Shown: piece after piece, positions 1-8,119 of the stretch
How the letters are laid out: every line of letters begins with the position of its first letter
Position numbering within the stretch: position 1 is the first letter of the stretch
Origin: Atopobiaceae bacterium UBA1367
GTDB taxonomy: Bacteria > Actinomycetota > Coriobacteriia > Coriobacteriales > Atopobiaceae
Direction: 5' to 3'
Assembly (NCBI GenBank): GCA_002305995.1
Contig: DBRN01000003.1
Location: 124,001-188,000 of the forward strand
DNA length: 64,000 bases
Program-made: the position numbers and the translations under genes
Notes under the pieces: model-generated
Database searches by the model: none
The model's input: the letters and a program-made list of their open reading frames with translations, nothing else
Told to the model about the DNA's origin: nothing

Positions 1-2258
1 CCGTCTTCGAGGACGATGACGAGGCGATCGAGCTCTGGCACGAGCAGGGCGTGCCCTACGACCACATCTCCCGCCTCGGCGAGGAGGACAACTTCTGGGC
101 CGCCGGCCCAACAGGTCCCTGCGGCCCCTGCTCCGAGGTCTACTTCGACCAGGGGCCCGAGTTCGAGGGCGAGGCGCCCGGCGATGACGGGGAGCGCTAC
201 CTCGAGTTCTGGAACCTGGTCTTCACCCAGTACGACCGCCAGGAGGACGGCTCGCTGCCCGAGCTGCCCCACCGCAACATCGACACCGGCATGGGCCTGG
301 AGCGCATCGCCGCCATCATGCAGCACAAGGGCACCAACTACGACGGCGACGTCCTCGCCTCGCTCATCGGCGTGGGCGAGAGCCTGTCGGGCAAGGCCTA
401 CGGCACGGATGCCCGCATCGACCGCAGCCTGCGCATCGTTGCCGACCACTCCCGCTCCATCACCTTCATGATCGGTGATGGCATCCTGCCGGGCAACGAG
501 GGCCGCGGCTACGTGCTGCGCCGCCTGCTGCGTCGCGCGGTCTACCACGGCCGCCTGCTGGGCATCGAGAGGGCCTTCCTCACCGCGTACTCCGAGGAGG
601 TCATGCGCCTCATGGCCGACGTGTATCCCGAGCTCGTCGAGAGCAAGGCCCTCATCCTGGGCATCCTCTCCGCCGAGGAGGAGCGCTTCAACGGCACGCT
701 CGATGCCGGGGAGGCGAGCCTGACCGCCGAGCTCGAGGGCCTCGCTCCGGGCGACGAGCTTGCCGGCGAGGTGGCCTTCAGGCTGCATGACACCTACGGC
801 TTCCCCATCGACCTCACCCGCGAGATCTGCGAGGCCGCTGGCCGCGGCGTCGACATGGACGCCTTCGACCGCTGCATGACCGAGCAGCGCGAGAGGGCGC
901 GCGCGGGCGCGAACCGCGACGCCTGGGGCTCTTTCAACGACGTGTGGACGGCGCTGTCCGACCGCCTGCCCGAGACGGAGTTCTGCGGATACGAGGCCGA
1001 CGAGCTCGACGGCGCGACCGTCCTGGCCATCGTTCGCGACGGCGAGGAGGTCGAGCGCGCCGAGGCCGGCGACCAGATCGAGCTCGTCCTCGACCGCACC
1101 ACCTTCTATGCCGAGATGGGGGGCCAGACCGCCGACACCGGCGTCATCGACGGTGCGCGCTTCACCCTCGACGTCTCCGACGCCCGCCATCATGACGGTG
1201 GCCTGGTGGCACACGTGGGCGAGCTGGTCGAGGGGACCGTGCGCGTGGGCGACGCGGCCAACACCACCATCGACCACGATCGTCGCGAGCTCATCCGTCG
1301 CAACCACACCGCGACCCACCTGCTCGACGCGGCCCTCAAGAGGGTGCTGGGCGAGCATGTCAGCCAGGCGGGCTCGCTGGTCGCCCCCGACCGCCTGCGC
1401 TTCGACTTCACCCACTTCGAGGCGCTCACCGCAGATCAGCTCGCGCGCATCGAGGGCATGGTCAATGCCGAGGTCTTTGCGGCCACGCCCGTGGTGACCG
1501 AGGTCATGGGCATCGACGAGGCCAAGGCCGCCGGTGCGGTGGCCCTGTTCGGCGAGAAGTACGGGGAGGTGGTTCGCGTCGTCTCCACCAACGAGGGCGA
1601 CGCGCCCTTCTCGCGCGAGCTCTGCGGGGGCACCCACGTGCGCAACACCGCCGAGATCGGCCTCTTCAAGATCGTCTCGGAGGGCTCTGTGGGCTCCAAC
1701 GCCCGTCGCATCGAGGCCATGACCTCCGCCGGCGCCCTCCAGCACCTCGACGAGCACCTGGCCCAGCTGCAGGATGCGGCGCATGCCCTCAAGTGCCGCA
1801 CCTCCGAGGTCACCGCCCGCATCGCGCAGCTCCAGCATGACAAGGCCGAGGCCGACAGGAAGCTGCGCGCCGCGCTGACCGGCGGCTCCTCGAACTTGGT
1901 CGCCGACGCCGTCGCCGCGGCCGCCGACATGGATGGTTACAAGCTCGTGGTCGCCCGCCTCGACGGCATCGATGGCAAGGAGATCCGCAGCGCCTGGGAC
2001 ACGGTGCGCGACCGCCTGGGCGTGGCCTGCGCGTGCGTGCTCGCCTCTGCGACGCCCGCCGGCAAGGTGGCGCTGCTGGCCGCCGGCACTGACGCCGCCG
2101 TCGCCGCGGGCTTCAAGGCAGGCGACGTGGTTCGCGACATCGCGTCGCTGGTCGGCGGCCGCGGAGGCGGCAGGCCGACGATGGCCCAGGCCGGTGGCAC
2201 CGACGTCTCCGGCATCGACGCCGCGCTCGCAGCCGCGCGCGAGCTGCTGGGAGCCTAG
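1..2258 (+). CDS. alaS: Alanine--tRNA ligase, 3' part (5' end outside window)
   Basis: Charges tRNA-Ala with alanine and edits mischarged tRNA, in the cytoplasm. The reading frame is open from base 3, so the gene begins upstream of the window and about 750 C-terminal residues are visible. Seen in order: the end of the class II catalytic core (PTGPCGPCSEVYFD, NLVFTQY, NIDTGMGLER), the editing domain with the HTATHLL zinc-binding motif near base 1305, the CGGTH motif near base 1625, and the C-terminal DHHA1-type domain with the glycine-rich GGRGGGRPTMAQAGG near base 2155. Both editing motifs are intact, so the enzyme looks functional. It ends 5 bases before ruvX and heads the housekeeping operon; alaS-ruvX is a common bacterial gene order. 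Confidence 0.97.
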   Translation, partial: VFEDDDEAIELWHEQGVPYDHISRLGEEDNFWAAGPTGPCGPCSEVYFDQGPEFEGEAPGDDGERYLEFWNLVFTQYDRQEDGSLPELPHRNIDTGMGLERIAAIMQHKGTNYDGDVLASLIGVGESLSGKAYGTDARIDRSLRIVADHSRSITFMIGDGILPGNEGRGYVLRRLLRRAVYHGRLLGIERAFLTAYSEEVMRLMADVYPELVESKALILGILSAEEERFNGTLDAGEASLTAELEGLAPGDELAGEVAFRLHDTYGFPIDLTREICEAAGRGVDMDAFDRCMTEQRERARAGANRDAWGSFNDVWTALSDRLPETEFCGYEADELDGATVLAIVRDGEEVERAEAGDQIELVLDRTTFYAEMGGQTADTGVIDGARFTLDVSDARHHDGGLVAHVGELVEGTVRVGDAANTTIDHDRRELIRRNHTATHLLDAALKRVLGEHVSQAGSLVAPDRLRFDFTHFEALTADQLARIEGMVNAEVFAATPVVTEVMGIDEAKAAGAVALFGEKYGEVVRVVSTNEGDAPFSRELCGGTHVRNTAEIGLFKIVSEGSVGSNARRIEAMTSAGALQHLDEHLAQLQDAAHALKCRTSEVTARIAQLQHDKAEADRKLRAALTGGSSNLVADAVAAAADMDGYKLVVARLDGIDGKEIRSAWDTVRDRLGVACACVLASATPAGKVALLAAGTDAAVAAGFKAGDVVRDIASLVGGRGGGRPTMAQAGGTDVSGIDAALAAARELLGA

Positions 2259-2263
2259 GCACC

Positions 2264-2677
2264 GTGCGGGTGCTCGCGCTCGACATAGGGGAGGTGCGCG
2301 TCGGCGTCGCGGCGAGCGACGCGACCGGCACCGTCTCCTCCCCGGTCACGGTCCTGCCGGCACAGGAGGTCCTCTCGCACGCGCGCAGCTTCCGCCGCGT
2401 GCTGGAGGACCACGAGCCCGAGCTGCTGCTCTGCGGCATGCCGAGGACGCTGGCGGGCGAGGACGGGCCGCAGGCGCAGCGGATAGCCGAGCAGGCGGCC
2501 CGCATCGCGCGCGCATGCGGCCTTCCTCTGGAGTTTGCCGATGAGCGGCTGTCCTCGCTGGAGGCCAAGCGTATCCTACGAGAGGGGGGGATGAGCGAGC
2601 GTGCCATGCGGGGCAAGGTCGACATGGTTGCCGCGTCCCTGTTTCTGCAGGCCTGGCTGGACGCCAGACGGATGTAA
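2264..2677 (+). CDS. ruvX: Putative pre-16S rRNA nuclease / Holliday junction resolvase-like RuvX (YqgF)
   Basis: RNase H-fold nuclease of the YqgF/RuvX family, known for 16S rRNA 5'-end maturation and proposed for Holliday junction resolution. The protein has 137 residues, the usual length. It starts at GTG with the family signature ALDIGEVRVGVAASD (first catalytic Asp), then EFADERLSSLEA (catalytic Glu region) and the C-terminal KVDMVAASLFLQAWLD (last Asp). It lies 5 bases after alaS and 9 bases before mltG, so translational coupling in one operon is likely. Confidence 0.95.
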   Translation: MRVLALDIGEVRVGVAASDATGTVSSPVTVLPAQEVLSHARSFRRVLEDHEPELLLCGMPRTLAGEDGPQAQRIAEQAARIARACGLPLEFADERLSSLEAKRILREGGMSERAMRGKVDMVAASLFLQAWLDARRM

Positions 2678-2686
2678 GGACAGAGC

Positions 2687-3976
2687 ATGTCGACGAGCCA
2701 GGACAATGCGCGTGACAGGAGGGCGGCCCACTTCTCGGGTCCCTCCGCAGAGGGTGCCCAGGACGTCGGTCGCACGCGCCGTGCCGCCACGCCACGCACG
2801 CGTGCCCCACGCCCTGCCGGCAAGGGCCGCGTCGCGAGCCGGATGTCCGAGCGTACGACCCGCGCGACCCAGCGCGCGGCGGCGGCGCACAGGCGTCGTG
2901 CCGCCAAGGCCAAGCCTGGCCGCGACGGCAGGCCCCACCTGATTCCCCTGCTTGCCTTCGTGGCGGTTGCCGCCGTGATCGCCGTCTCGGTGATAGGGCT
3001 TCTGGTGGTCCCGCACCTCTTCCAGCGCAATGCCCCCAAGCAGGAGGAGTATCCCGCCGGCGAGCAGGTCGTCGTCGCGATACCCGACGGTGCCGGCGGC
3101 GCCCAGATCGCGCAGATCCTCATCGAGAGCCACGTCATCTCCGACGAGGCGGCGTTCTACCAGGAGGTCCAGAAGCAGAACGCCGACGCCACGATGAAGA
3201 GCGGCTCGTACCGGTTCATCACGGGCGCAACGATCTCCGAGGTCGTCCGCCAGCTGGTCGCGGGTCCCAACGCCACCGAGTTCCAGCTCAAGCTCGCGGA
3301 AGGCCTCACGGTCACCAAGACCGCCGCCGCCGTCGAAAAGCAGCTGGGCGTGCCCGCCGACGAGTTCACCGCGCAGGCGAAGGCGTCCAACTATGCGGAC
3401 GACTACGATTTTCTCGGCAAGGTCTCCGACGACTCCCTCGAGGGGTACCTGTATGCCAAGACCTACGACTTCGGCGGCAAGAGCGTCGATGCCGACGCCG
3501 TCATACGCATGATGCTCGACCAGTACCGCGACGAGGTCGAGGCGTTGGACATGAAGTCCGCGCGCGAGGCGTTGCGCAAGCGCTACAGCATCGAGATCAG
3601 CAACTATGGCATCCTGAAGGTCGCCTCGATCATCGAGAAGGAGGCCGTGACCGAGGAGGATCGCCCGCTGGTGGCCTCGGTCGTCTACAATCGCCTCTCC
3701 TCCGACATGGCGATCCAAAGCGACGCGACTATGATGTACGTCACTGGCGGCGAGGTGACGGCGGATGACCTGAAGATCGAGAGTCCGTACAACACCTACC
3801 TGCACAAGGGCCTGACCCCCACACCCATCTGCTCGCCGAGCCTCGCGTCGATCAAGGCCGCCATGGAGCCCGCCGACACCACGTACCTGTACTTCTTCAT
3901 CAACGAGAACGTGCACCAGTTCTCCGAGACCTACGAGGAGCACAAGCAGGCCATCGACCAGTCCCTGAACAGCTAG
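2687..3976 (+). CDS. mltG: Endolytic murein transglycosylase MltG (YceG-like)
   Basis: Cleaves nascent peptidoglycan strands in the membrane, ending glycan polymerisation. The 429-residue protein has a long, Arg/Ala-rich cytoplasmic N-terminus (residues 1-84), one membrane segment at about 86-108 and an extracellular YceG domain. ASIIEKEAV carries the catalytic Glu, and SPYNTYLHKGLTPTPI and the C-terminal YLYFFINENVHQFSETYEEH are family signatures. The basic N-terminal extension is longer than in Escherichia coli MltG, as in many actinobacteria. It follows ruvX directly and precedes the YqeG gene by 8 bases. Confidence 0.93.
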   Translation: MSTSQDNARDRRAAHFSGPSAEGAQDVGRTRRAATPRTRAPRPAGKGRVASRMSERTTRATQRAAAAHRRRAAKAKPGRDGRPHLIPLLAFVAVAAVIAVSVIGLLVVPHLFQRNAPKQEEYPAGEQVVVAIPDGAGGAQIAQILIESHVISDEAAFYQEVQKQNADATMKSGSYRFITGATISEVVRQLVAGPNATEFQLKLAEGLTVTKTAAAVEKQLGVPADEFTAQAKASNYADDYDFLGKVSDDSLEGYLYAKTYDFGGKSVDADAVIRMMLDQYRDEVEALDMKSAREALRKRYSIEISNYGILKVASIIEKEAVTEEDRPLVASVVYNRLSSDMAIQSDATMMYVTGGEVTADDLKIESPYNTYLHKGLTPTPICSPSLASIKAAMEPADTTYLYFFINENVHQFSETYEEHKQAIDQSLNS

Positions 3977-3984
3977 GTGCCGTC

Positions 3985-4485
3985 ATGGGGCTGTTCACGG
4001 CGACGCGCTACGTCGCGTCCATCGAGATGATCGAGATCGAGTGGCTTCGTGCCCAGGGCATCCGCTGCGTCCTTCTGGATCGCGACAACACCTGCGTCCC
4101 CCGTGACGCCGAGGTCGCGCCGCCCGCGGTGCTCGACTGGATCGAGCGCGTCCACAGGGCGGGCATCTCCACCTGCATCGTCTCGAACAACTTCCACTCG
4201 AGGCAGGTCGAGCGCTCGGCCCGCGAGCTTGGCTGCGATGTGGTGCACCATGCGATGAAGCCTGCGCCCATCGCCGTGACCAAGGCCCTCAGAAAGATGG
4301 GCGTCACGGCAGACGAGGCCATCCTCATCGGTGACCAGGTGTACACCGACGTAGTCGCGGGCAACCTCGCGGGTGTGAGGACGGTCCTCGTCCGCCCCCA
4401 GTCGACCGCAGACCTCTGGTACACCAACATCATGCGCAAGGGTGAGCGCATGATCCTGGGCGGTCGGTCGTTCGAAGGTGAGTGA
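3985..4485 (+). CDS. YqeG family HAD-type phosphatase
   Basis: Small haloacid-dehalogenase (HAD) subclass III phosphatase of the YqeG family, 166 residues; the physiological substrate is not established. HAD motif I is LLDRDNTCVP (nucleophile and acid/base Asp), motif II is in CIVSNNFHS, a Lys lies in KPAPIAVTKAL, and motif IV is ILIGDQVYTDVVAGN. In many Gram-positive bacteria YqeG is encoded beside shikimate-pathway genes, as here. Its stop overlaps the GTG of the shikimate kinase gene (GTGA). Confidence 0.88.
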   Translation: MGLFTATRYVASIEMIEIEWLRAQGIRCVLLDRDNTCVPRDAEVAPPAVLDWIERVHRAGISTCIVSNNFHSRQVERSARELGCDVVHHAMKPAPIAVTKALRKMGVTADEAILIGDQVYTDVVAGNLAGVRTVLVRPQSTADLWYTNIMRKGERMILGGRSFEGE

Positions 4486-5033
4486 GTGGTTTGGACACGA
4501 GGGGCTACGTCGTTCACGAGGGCTGCGACCACATCTTCTTTGTGGGCTTTCTCGGCGCGGGGAAGTCCACGCTGGCACGTAATCTCGGCCGTCTCTTCCA
4601 CCGCGCCTACATCGACACCGATCGTCTGGTCGAGCGTCTCGAGCGCAAGTCGGTCAGCGAGATCTTCCGGCAGGACGGCGAGGAGTCGTTCCGCCTCGCG
4701 GAGGAGCGCGCCCTCAGGCATCTGCGTGAGCGCAAGTCGCTGTTGGTGAGCTGTGGCGGCGGCATCGTCGAGCGATCGGAGTGCCGCGCGCTGATGCACG
4801 AGATGGGCACCGTGGTGCATCTCGACGGGGACCTGCAGGACTCCCTGCGCCAGATCCAGCATCCCGAGCGCCGTCCCGACCTGGGGGATGCCAGGCAGGC
4901 CGCCCTGCTCTATGCCCATCGGCGGCCCCTCTACCAGCGTGGGGCAGACATCACCATTGACATACGCGACAAGTCGTTCGATCAGGTGGCCGCCGAGGCT
5001 GGCAGCCTTCTGTGGGAGAGGGGTCTGCTGTGA
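4482..5033 (+). CDS. aroK: Shikimate kinase
   Basis: Phosphorylates shikimate at the 3-OH with ATP in the chorismate pathway. The 183-residue protein has an intact active site: Walker A GFLGAGKST, the shikimate-binding Asp in IDTDRLVE, the Arg in GEESFRLAEERAL, the triple glycine in SCGGGIV, the lid Arg in ERRPDL and the C-terminal Arg in HRRPLY. The GTG start overlaps the YqeG stop, and its own stop overlaps the GTG of the next gene, so the three are translationally coupled. The intact kinase contrasts with the degenerate neighbouring aroB homologue. Confidence 0.93.
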   Translation: MSGLDTRGYVVHEGCDHIFFVGFLGAGKSTLARNLGRLFHRAYIDTDRLVERLERKSVSEIFRQDGEESFRLAEERALRHLRERKSLLVSCGGGIVERSECRALMHEMGTVVHLDGDLQDSLRQIQHPERRPDLGDARQAALLYAHRRPLYQRGADITIDIRDKSFDQVAAEAGSLLWERGLL

Positions 5034-6139
5034 GCGAGAGCGGTGGGCTGAGGGTGCGCCAATGGGTCTCCATGCCGGGCGGCTCGTGCGACGTGCGCAT
5101 GGGGACCGGCGTCATCGACGAGGCGTCACCGCTGCTCAAGGGTGCTGCGGGGACGCCGCGCTCGAGCGCGCTGGTCGTCGGCTCGGATGTTGGCGAGGAC
5201 CTCGTCGAGCGGATGCGCAGGCAGCTGACCGACGCAGGCTTCTCGGTTGCGCGGACGGGCGTGCCGGCGGGCGATGCCACCCGCACGCTCGATGCCGTCG
5301 CCGCGCTTGCCTCCTCGTTTGCCATGGGGGACATCACCTCGGATGACCTGGCCGTCGTCGTCGGCGACGCAGACGTGCTGTCGCTTGCCTCCTACGTCTG
5401 CGCACAGTGGTGTGCCGGCATGCCCCTGGTGATGGTGCCCACCGACCAGACGGCCTTCGTCGAGGCCGTCCTCACGCCTCGTGGCATCGACGTGGGCGCG
5501 CGCGAGCGCATGCTCTCGGTGCGGCCTGCGGCAAAGCATGTGCTGCTCGACGTCGACGTGGCACTCGCGGACGAGTCGTCCGAGGATGTCCTCATGGCCC
5601 GAGCGCTGATGGCCGTGACCGCGATGTGCGACTCCGAGGCAAGCTTCTCGCGGCTCTGGGATCGGTCGGAGGACCTGTGCGCCGGCGACCGCAGGGTGCT
5701 GTGCGAGCAGCTCCAGGACACGATCAAGGTGCGCGGGAAGGTGCTCTCCTCGACTGCGCTGGCGCTGCGCCAGTCGCTGACGTATGGCGAGTCGTTTGCC
5801 CGCGCGCTCGTGCGCCTCGCGGGCGGTGCCGTGGCTCCCTCGACCGCACGGGCCGAGGCGCTGCGCTTCCAGGCGCGCCTCGCCGCCGGGGAGGGCCTGT
5901 TCGCCCTCGATGACGTCTTGGCGCAGGACGAGCTGCTCGATCGCCTCGAGCTGCCGATGGCCACGGTCTCGCTCGACCCTGACGCGCTGGTCGCGGCCAT
6001 CCGCGAGGAGCGCTTCGCCCGCACGAACCGCTTCCTGCTGGGGCTTCCACGCAAGCTCGGCCGCGTTCGGCTGGCGGCCGTGTCCGACGAGCTGCTCGCC
6101 GAGCACGTGGCGGCGTGGTGCGCGTCGAGGTCGGCCTAG
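5030..6139 (+). CDS. 3-Dehydroquinate synthase-like protein lacking the catalytic residues
   Basis: By position (after aroK, before prolidase) and overall pattern this is the aroB gene. The start is GTG 5030, which overlaps the aroK stop as GTGA and follows GAGAGG by 8 bases; a GTG at 5012 is less likely. The protein has 369 residues, the normal length. The NAD-binding stretch is recognisable but altered (AVVVGDADVLSLASYVCAQW where the family has GGGxxGDxxGFxA), and LVMVPTDQTAFVEAVL matches the QVPTTLLAQVDSSV segment. The following Lys-Thr-Gly/Ala motif is absent (TPRGID). The zinc ligands Glu (in AEVIKYG) and the two His (NxGHTxGHAIE, HGEAV) cannot be found; their places read RALMAVTAM, LTYGESFARAL and STARAEAL. 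It is therefore probably a non-catalytic paralogue or an enzyme with changed chemistry. The frame is intact with normal codon use, so it is not a recent pseudogene. Confidence 0.75.
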   Translation: MSESGGLRVRQWVSMPGGSCDVRMGTGVIDEASPLLKGAAGTPRSSALVVGSDVGEDLVERMRRQLTDAGFSVARTGVPAGDATRTLDAVAALASSFAMGDITSDDLAVVVGDADVLSLASYVCAQWCAGMPLVMVPTDQTAFVEAVLTPRGIDVGARERMLSVRPAAKHVLLDVDVALADESSEDVLMARALMAVTAMCDSEASFSRLWDRSEDLCAGDRRVLCEQLQDTIKVRGKVLSSTALALRQSLTYGESFARALVRLAGGAVAPSTARAEALRFQARLAAGEGLFALDDVLAQDELLDRLELPMATVSLDPDALVAAIREERFARTNRFLLGLPRKLGRVRLAAVSDELLAEHVAAWCASRSA

Positions 6140-6185
6140 CATGGACTCCGTCATATCCGCCCCCCGCTTCCCACAGGAGGATCAC

Positions 6186-7310
6186 ATGGCTCATGAGGAT
6201 GCCTGCGCCCGCCGCGTCGCGCGCCTGCGCGAGCTGATGGGCGCGCGCGGCCACGATGCGGTCGTGCTGCGAAACAACCCCGACCTTCGCTGGCTCACGG
6301 GCGCCCGCGGCGTCTTTGACGACGAGGTTGCCCACACGGCGCTGGTCACCGCCGATGGCCTCTGGCTGCACACCGACTCCCGCTACTACAACAGTTTCAT
6401 GGAGCGCCTTGGGGAGGACTCCGTCTGGCAGCTCGACAAGGAGGTCGTGACACCGGCCGACTGGGCCGCCGCCCGCATCCTAGCGGCGCGTGCGCGCGTG
6501 GTGGCGATCGAGGACACCTGCGACCTCGCCTTCTATGATGACCTCCTGCATGCGTGCGCGCAGGTCTCTATCGCCCCCGCCTTCCCGCGCCTTCACGGCG
6601 ACATCTGCGACCTGCGCATGGTCAAGGGCGACGACGAGCTGGAGCTGCTGCGCGAGGCCCAGCGCATCACCGACGCCGCCTTCGAGCACATCTGCGGCTA
6701 CATCAGGCCGGGGATGAGCGAGCAGCAGATTCGCGCCGAGCTCGAGAACCACATGCTGAGCAACGGCGCCGACGGCCTCTCGTTCGACACCATCATCGCC
6801 TCCGGCCCCAACGGGGCCAACCCGCATGCCCGGCCCGGCGCGCGCACGGTGCGGGAGGGGGACCTCATCGTCATGGACTACGGCGCCCTCTACCAGGACT
6901 ATCATGCCGACATGACGCGCACCGTGTGCCTGGGCGAGCCGAGCGAGGAGCAGCTCGAGGCGTACGCCGTGGTGCGCAGGGCGCACGAGGAGTGCGCGGC
7001 TGCGGTGCGTGCCGACGTCGTGGGTGCCGACATACACGAGCTGTCGGTGAAGGTCATCGGCGACGCGGGCTACGGCGAGTTCTACGGCCACGGCCTGGGC
7101 CATGGCGTGGGCATCGAGATTCACGAGCGCCCAGGGTTCAGACAGACCTGGGACAAGCCGGTTCCCGCCGGCTCGGTGGTCACCATCGAGCCGGGGGTTT
7201 ATCTGCCGGGGAAGTTCGGCATCCGCCTGGAGGATTGCGGCGTGGTGACCGCAGACGGCTACGAGCCCTTCACGGCATCCTCCCACGAGCTGCGCGTGAT
7301 TCCCGTCTGA
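6186..7310 (+). CDS. M24B family Xaa-Pro peptidase (prolidase/aminopeptidase P type)
   Basis: Cytoplasmic metallopeptidase removing residues next to proline. The start at ATG 6186 is fixed by CAGGAGG at 6174-6180; an in-frame ATG at 6141 lacks such a site. The 374-residue protein has an N-terminal creatinase-like domain (about 1-130) and the pita-bread domain. The five metal ligands are present: two Asp in VMDYGALYQDYHADMTRTV, His in HGLGHGVGIEIHE, Glu in TIEPGVYLPG and Glu in GIRLEDCGV. In related genomes it lies between aroB and efp; here it is the last gene before a tRNA. Confidence 0.92.
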   Translation: MAHEDACARRVARLRELMGARGHDAVVLRNNPDLRWLTGARGVFDDEVAHTALVTADGLWLHTDSRYYNSFMERLGEDSVWQLDKEVVTPADWAAARILAARARVVAIEDTCDLAFYDDLLHACAQVSIAPAFPRLHGDICDLRMVKGDDELELLREAQRITDAAFEHICGYIRPGMSEQQIRAELENHMLSNGADGLSFDTIIASGPNGANPHARPGARTVREGDLIVMDYGALYQDYHADMTRTVCLGEPSEEQLEAYAVVRRAHEECAAAVRADVVGADIHELSVKVIGDAGYGEFYGHGLGHGVGIEIHERPGFRQTWDKPVPAGSVVTIEPGVYLPGKFGIRLEDCGVVTADGYEPFTASSHELRVIPV

Positions 7311-7379
7311 TGGGGCGGGAGCCAAGGTGAGCTCGGTGTGGGCTCGGGCAGGGCTCCTCTATCGGTCTTGTGGCCACGG

Positions 7380-7408
7380 TTGACAGGAGCGGCCCAAATT
7401 GCAAGAAT
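7380..7408 (+). promoter_or_regulatory. Promoter of tRNA-Ala
   Basis: TTGACA (7380-7385), 17-base spacer, AAGAAT (7403-7408), ending 21 bases before the tRNA. The -35 box is perfect. The same layout precedes four other tRNA units in this window. Confidence 0.7.
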
Positions 7409-7429
7409 AGCTCCTGCACTCATCGCATC

Positions 7430-7505
7430 GGGGATGTAGCTCAGTTGGGAGAGCGCTGCCTTCGCAAGGCAGAGGCCGAGGGTTCGAATCCCTTCATCTC
7501 CACCA
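7430..7505 (+). tRNA. tRNA-Ala (anticodon CGC)
   Basis: A 76-nt cloverleaf. The acceptor GGGGATG pairs with CATCTCC, the anticodon stem CTGCC/GGCAG encloses TTCGCAA with anticodon CGC (reads GCG), and the T-arm has GGTTCGAATCC. The CCA end is encoded. A terminator hairpin follows. Confidence 0.97.
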
Positions 7506-7514
7506 TGAAGCACG

Positions 7515-7540
7515 AGCGCCCCGGCAACGGGGCGCTTTTT
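7515..7540 (+). terminator. Rho-independent terminator after tRNA-Ala
   Basis: Stem AGCGCCCCG / CGGGGCGCT with a GCAA loop, followed by a T run. Confidence 0.85.
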
Positions 7541-7677
7541 CGTCTGCTGCGGCGAGAGGGCTTCACGAAAGCAATGTAACCTGTTGGCAACAAAGCGAAA
7601 CGATAGATTCTGATACGACTCGGTTGTGCTAATGTGTCTCGCTGTATCTACCTCTCCACAGCGCAAGGAGTCGTTCA

Positions 7678-7926
7678 GTGGGTCCGCTTAACCTCGCTCT
7701 GCTTATCTTGATGTTCGTCTCTGGTGTCGCCACCGTTCTGCTTGTGCTTATGCACTCCGGCAAGGGCACGGGCGTCTCCGACATGATCGCCTCATCCATG
7801 TACAGCTCGGCCGCCGGCTCTGGTGTCTGGGAGAAGAACCTCGATCGCCTCACCGTCATCACTGCCCTCATCTTTGGCCTGAGCATCTGCATCATGTGCC
7901 TCACGTTCCCCCTGGGCACGATCTAG
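7678..7926 (+). CDS. secG: Preprotein translocase subunit SecG
   Basis: Small subunit of the SecYEG membrane channel. The 82-residue protein has two membrane segments (about 5-25 and 57-78) separated by the conserved cytoplasmic loop LMHSGKGTGVSDMI. The GTG start has AAGGAG 7 bases upstream. TGC-TAATGT near 7627-7635 could be an extended -10 element. It is monocistronic, between a tRNA terminator and the peptide-transporter locus. Confidence 0.92.
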   Translation: MGPLNLALLILMFVSGVATVLLVLMHSGKGTGVSDMIASSMYSSAAGSGVWEKNLDRLTVITALIFGLSICIMCLTFPLGTI

Positions 7927-8119
7927 GGAAGGATGCACGCCAACGCCTTTCGCGCGCCGTTGGGCACCCTTTGCCAATCGCTGCTTGCGTGGGCTTGAAG
8001 GACGTTCAAATATTAGAGCCAGTGTGTCGTGATGCCGTGCATGTGGGTATGCATGGACAAGCGGCCGTACCGTCGCCCGGCCAGGCTGCGGTAACGGCCT
8101 TTCGTCAGAGGAGGAATCT

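Noticed and set aside
2576..3943. 455-residue open frame antisense to mltG
   Set aside because: Shadow frame; mltG has complete family motifs on the plus strand.
5784..6185. N-terminal extension of the prolidase gene into aroB
   Set aside because: The in-frame extension is out of frame with real aroB coding and lacks an SD; ATG 6186 has a strong SD.
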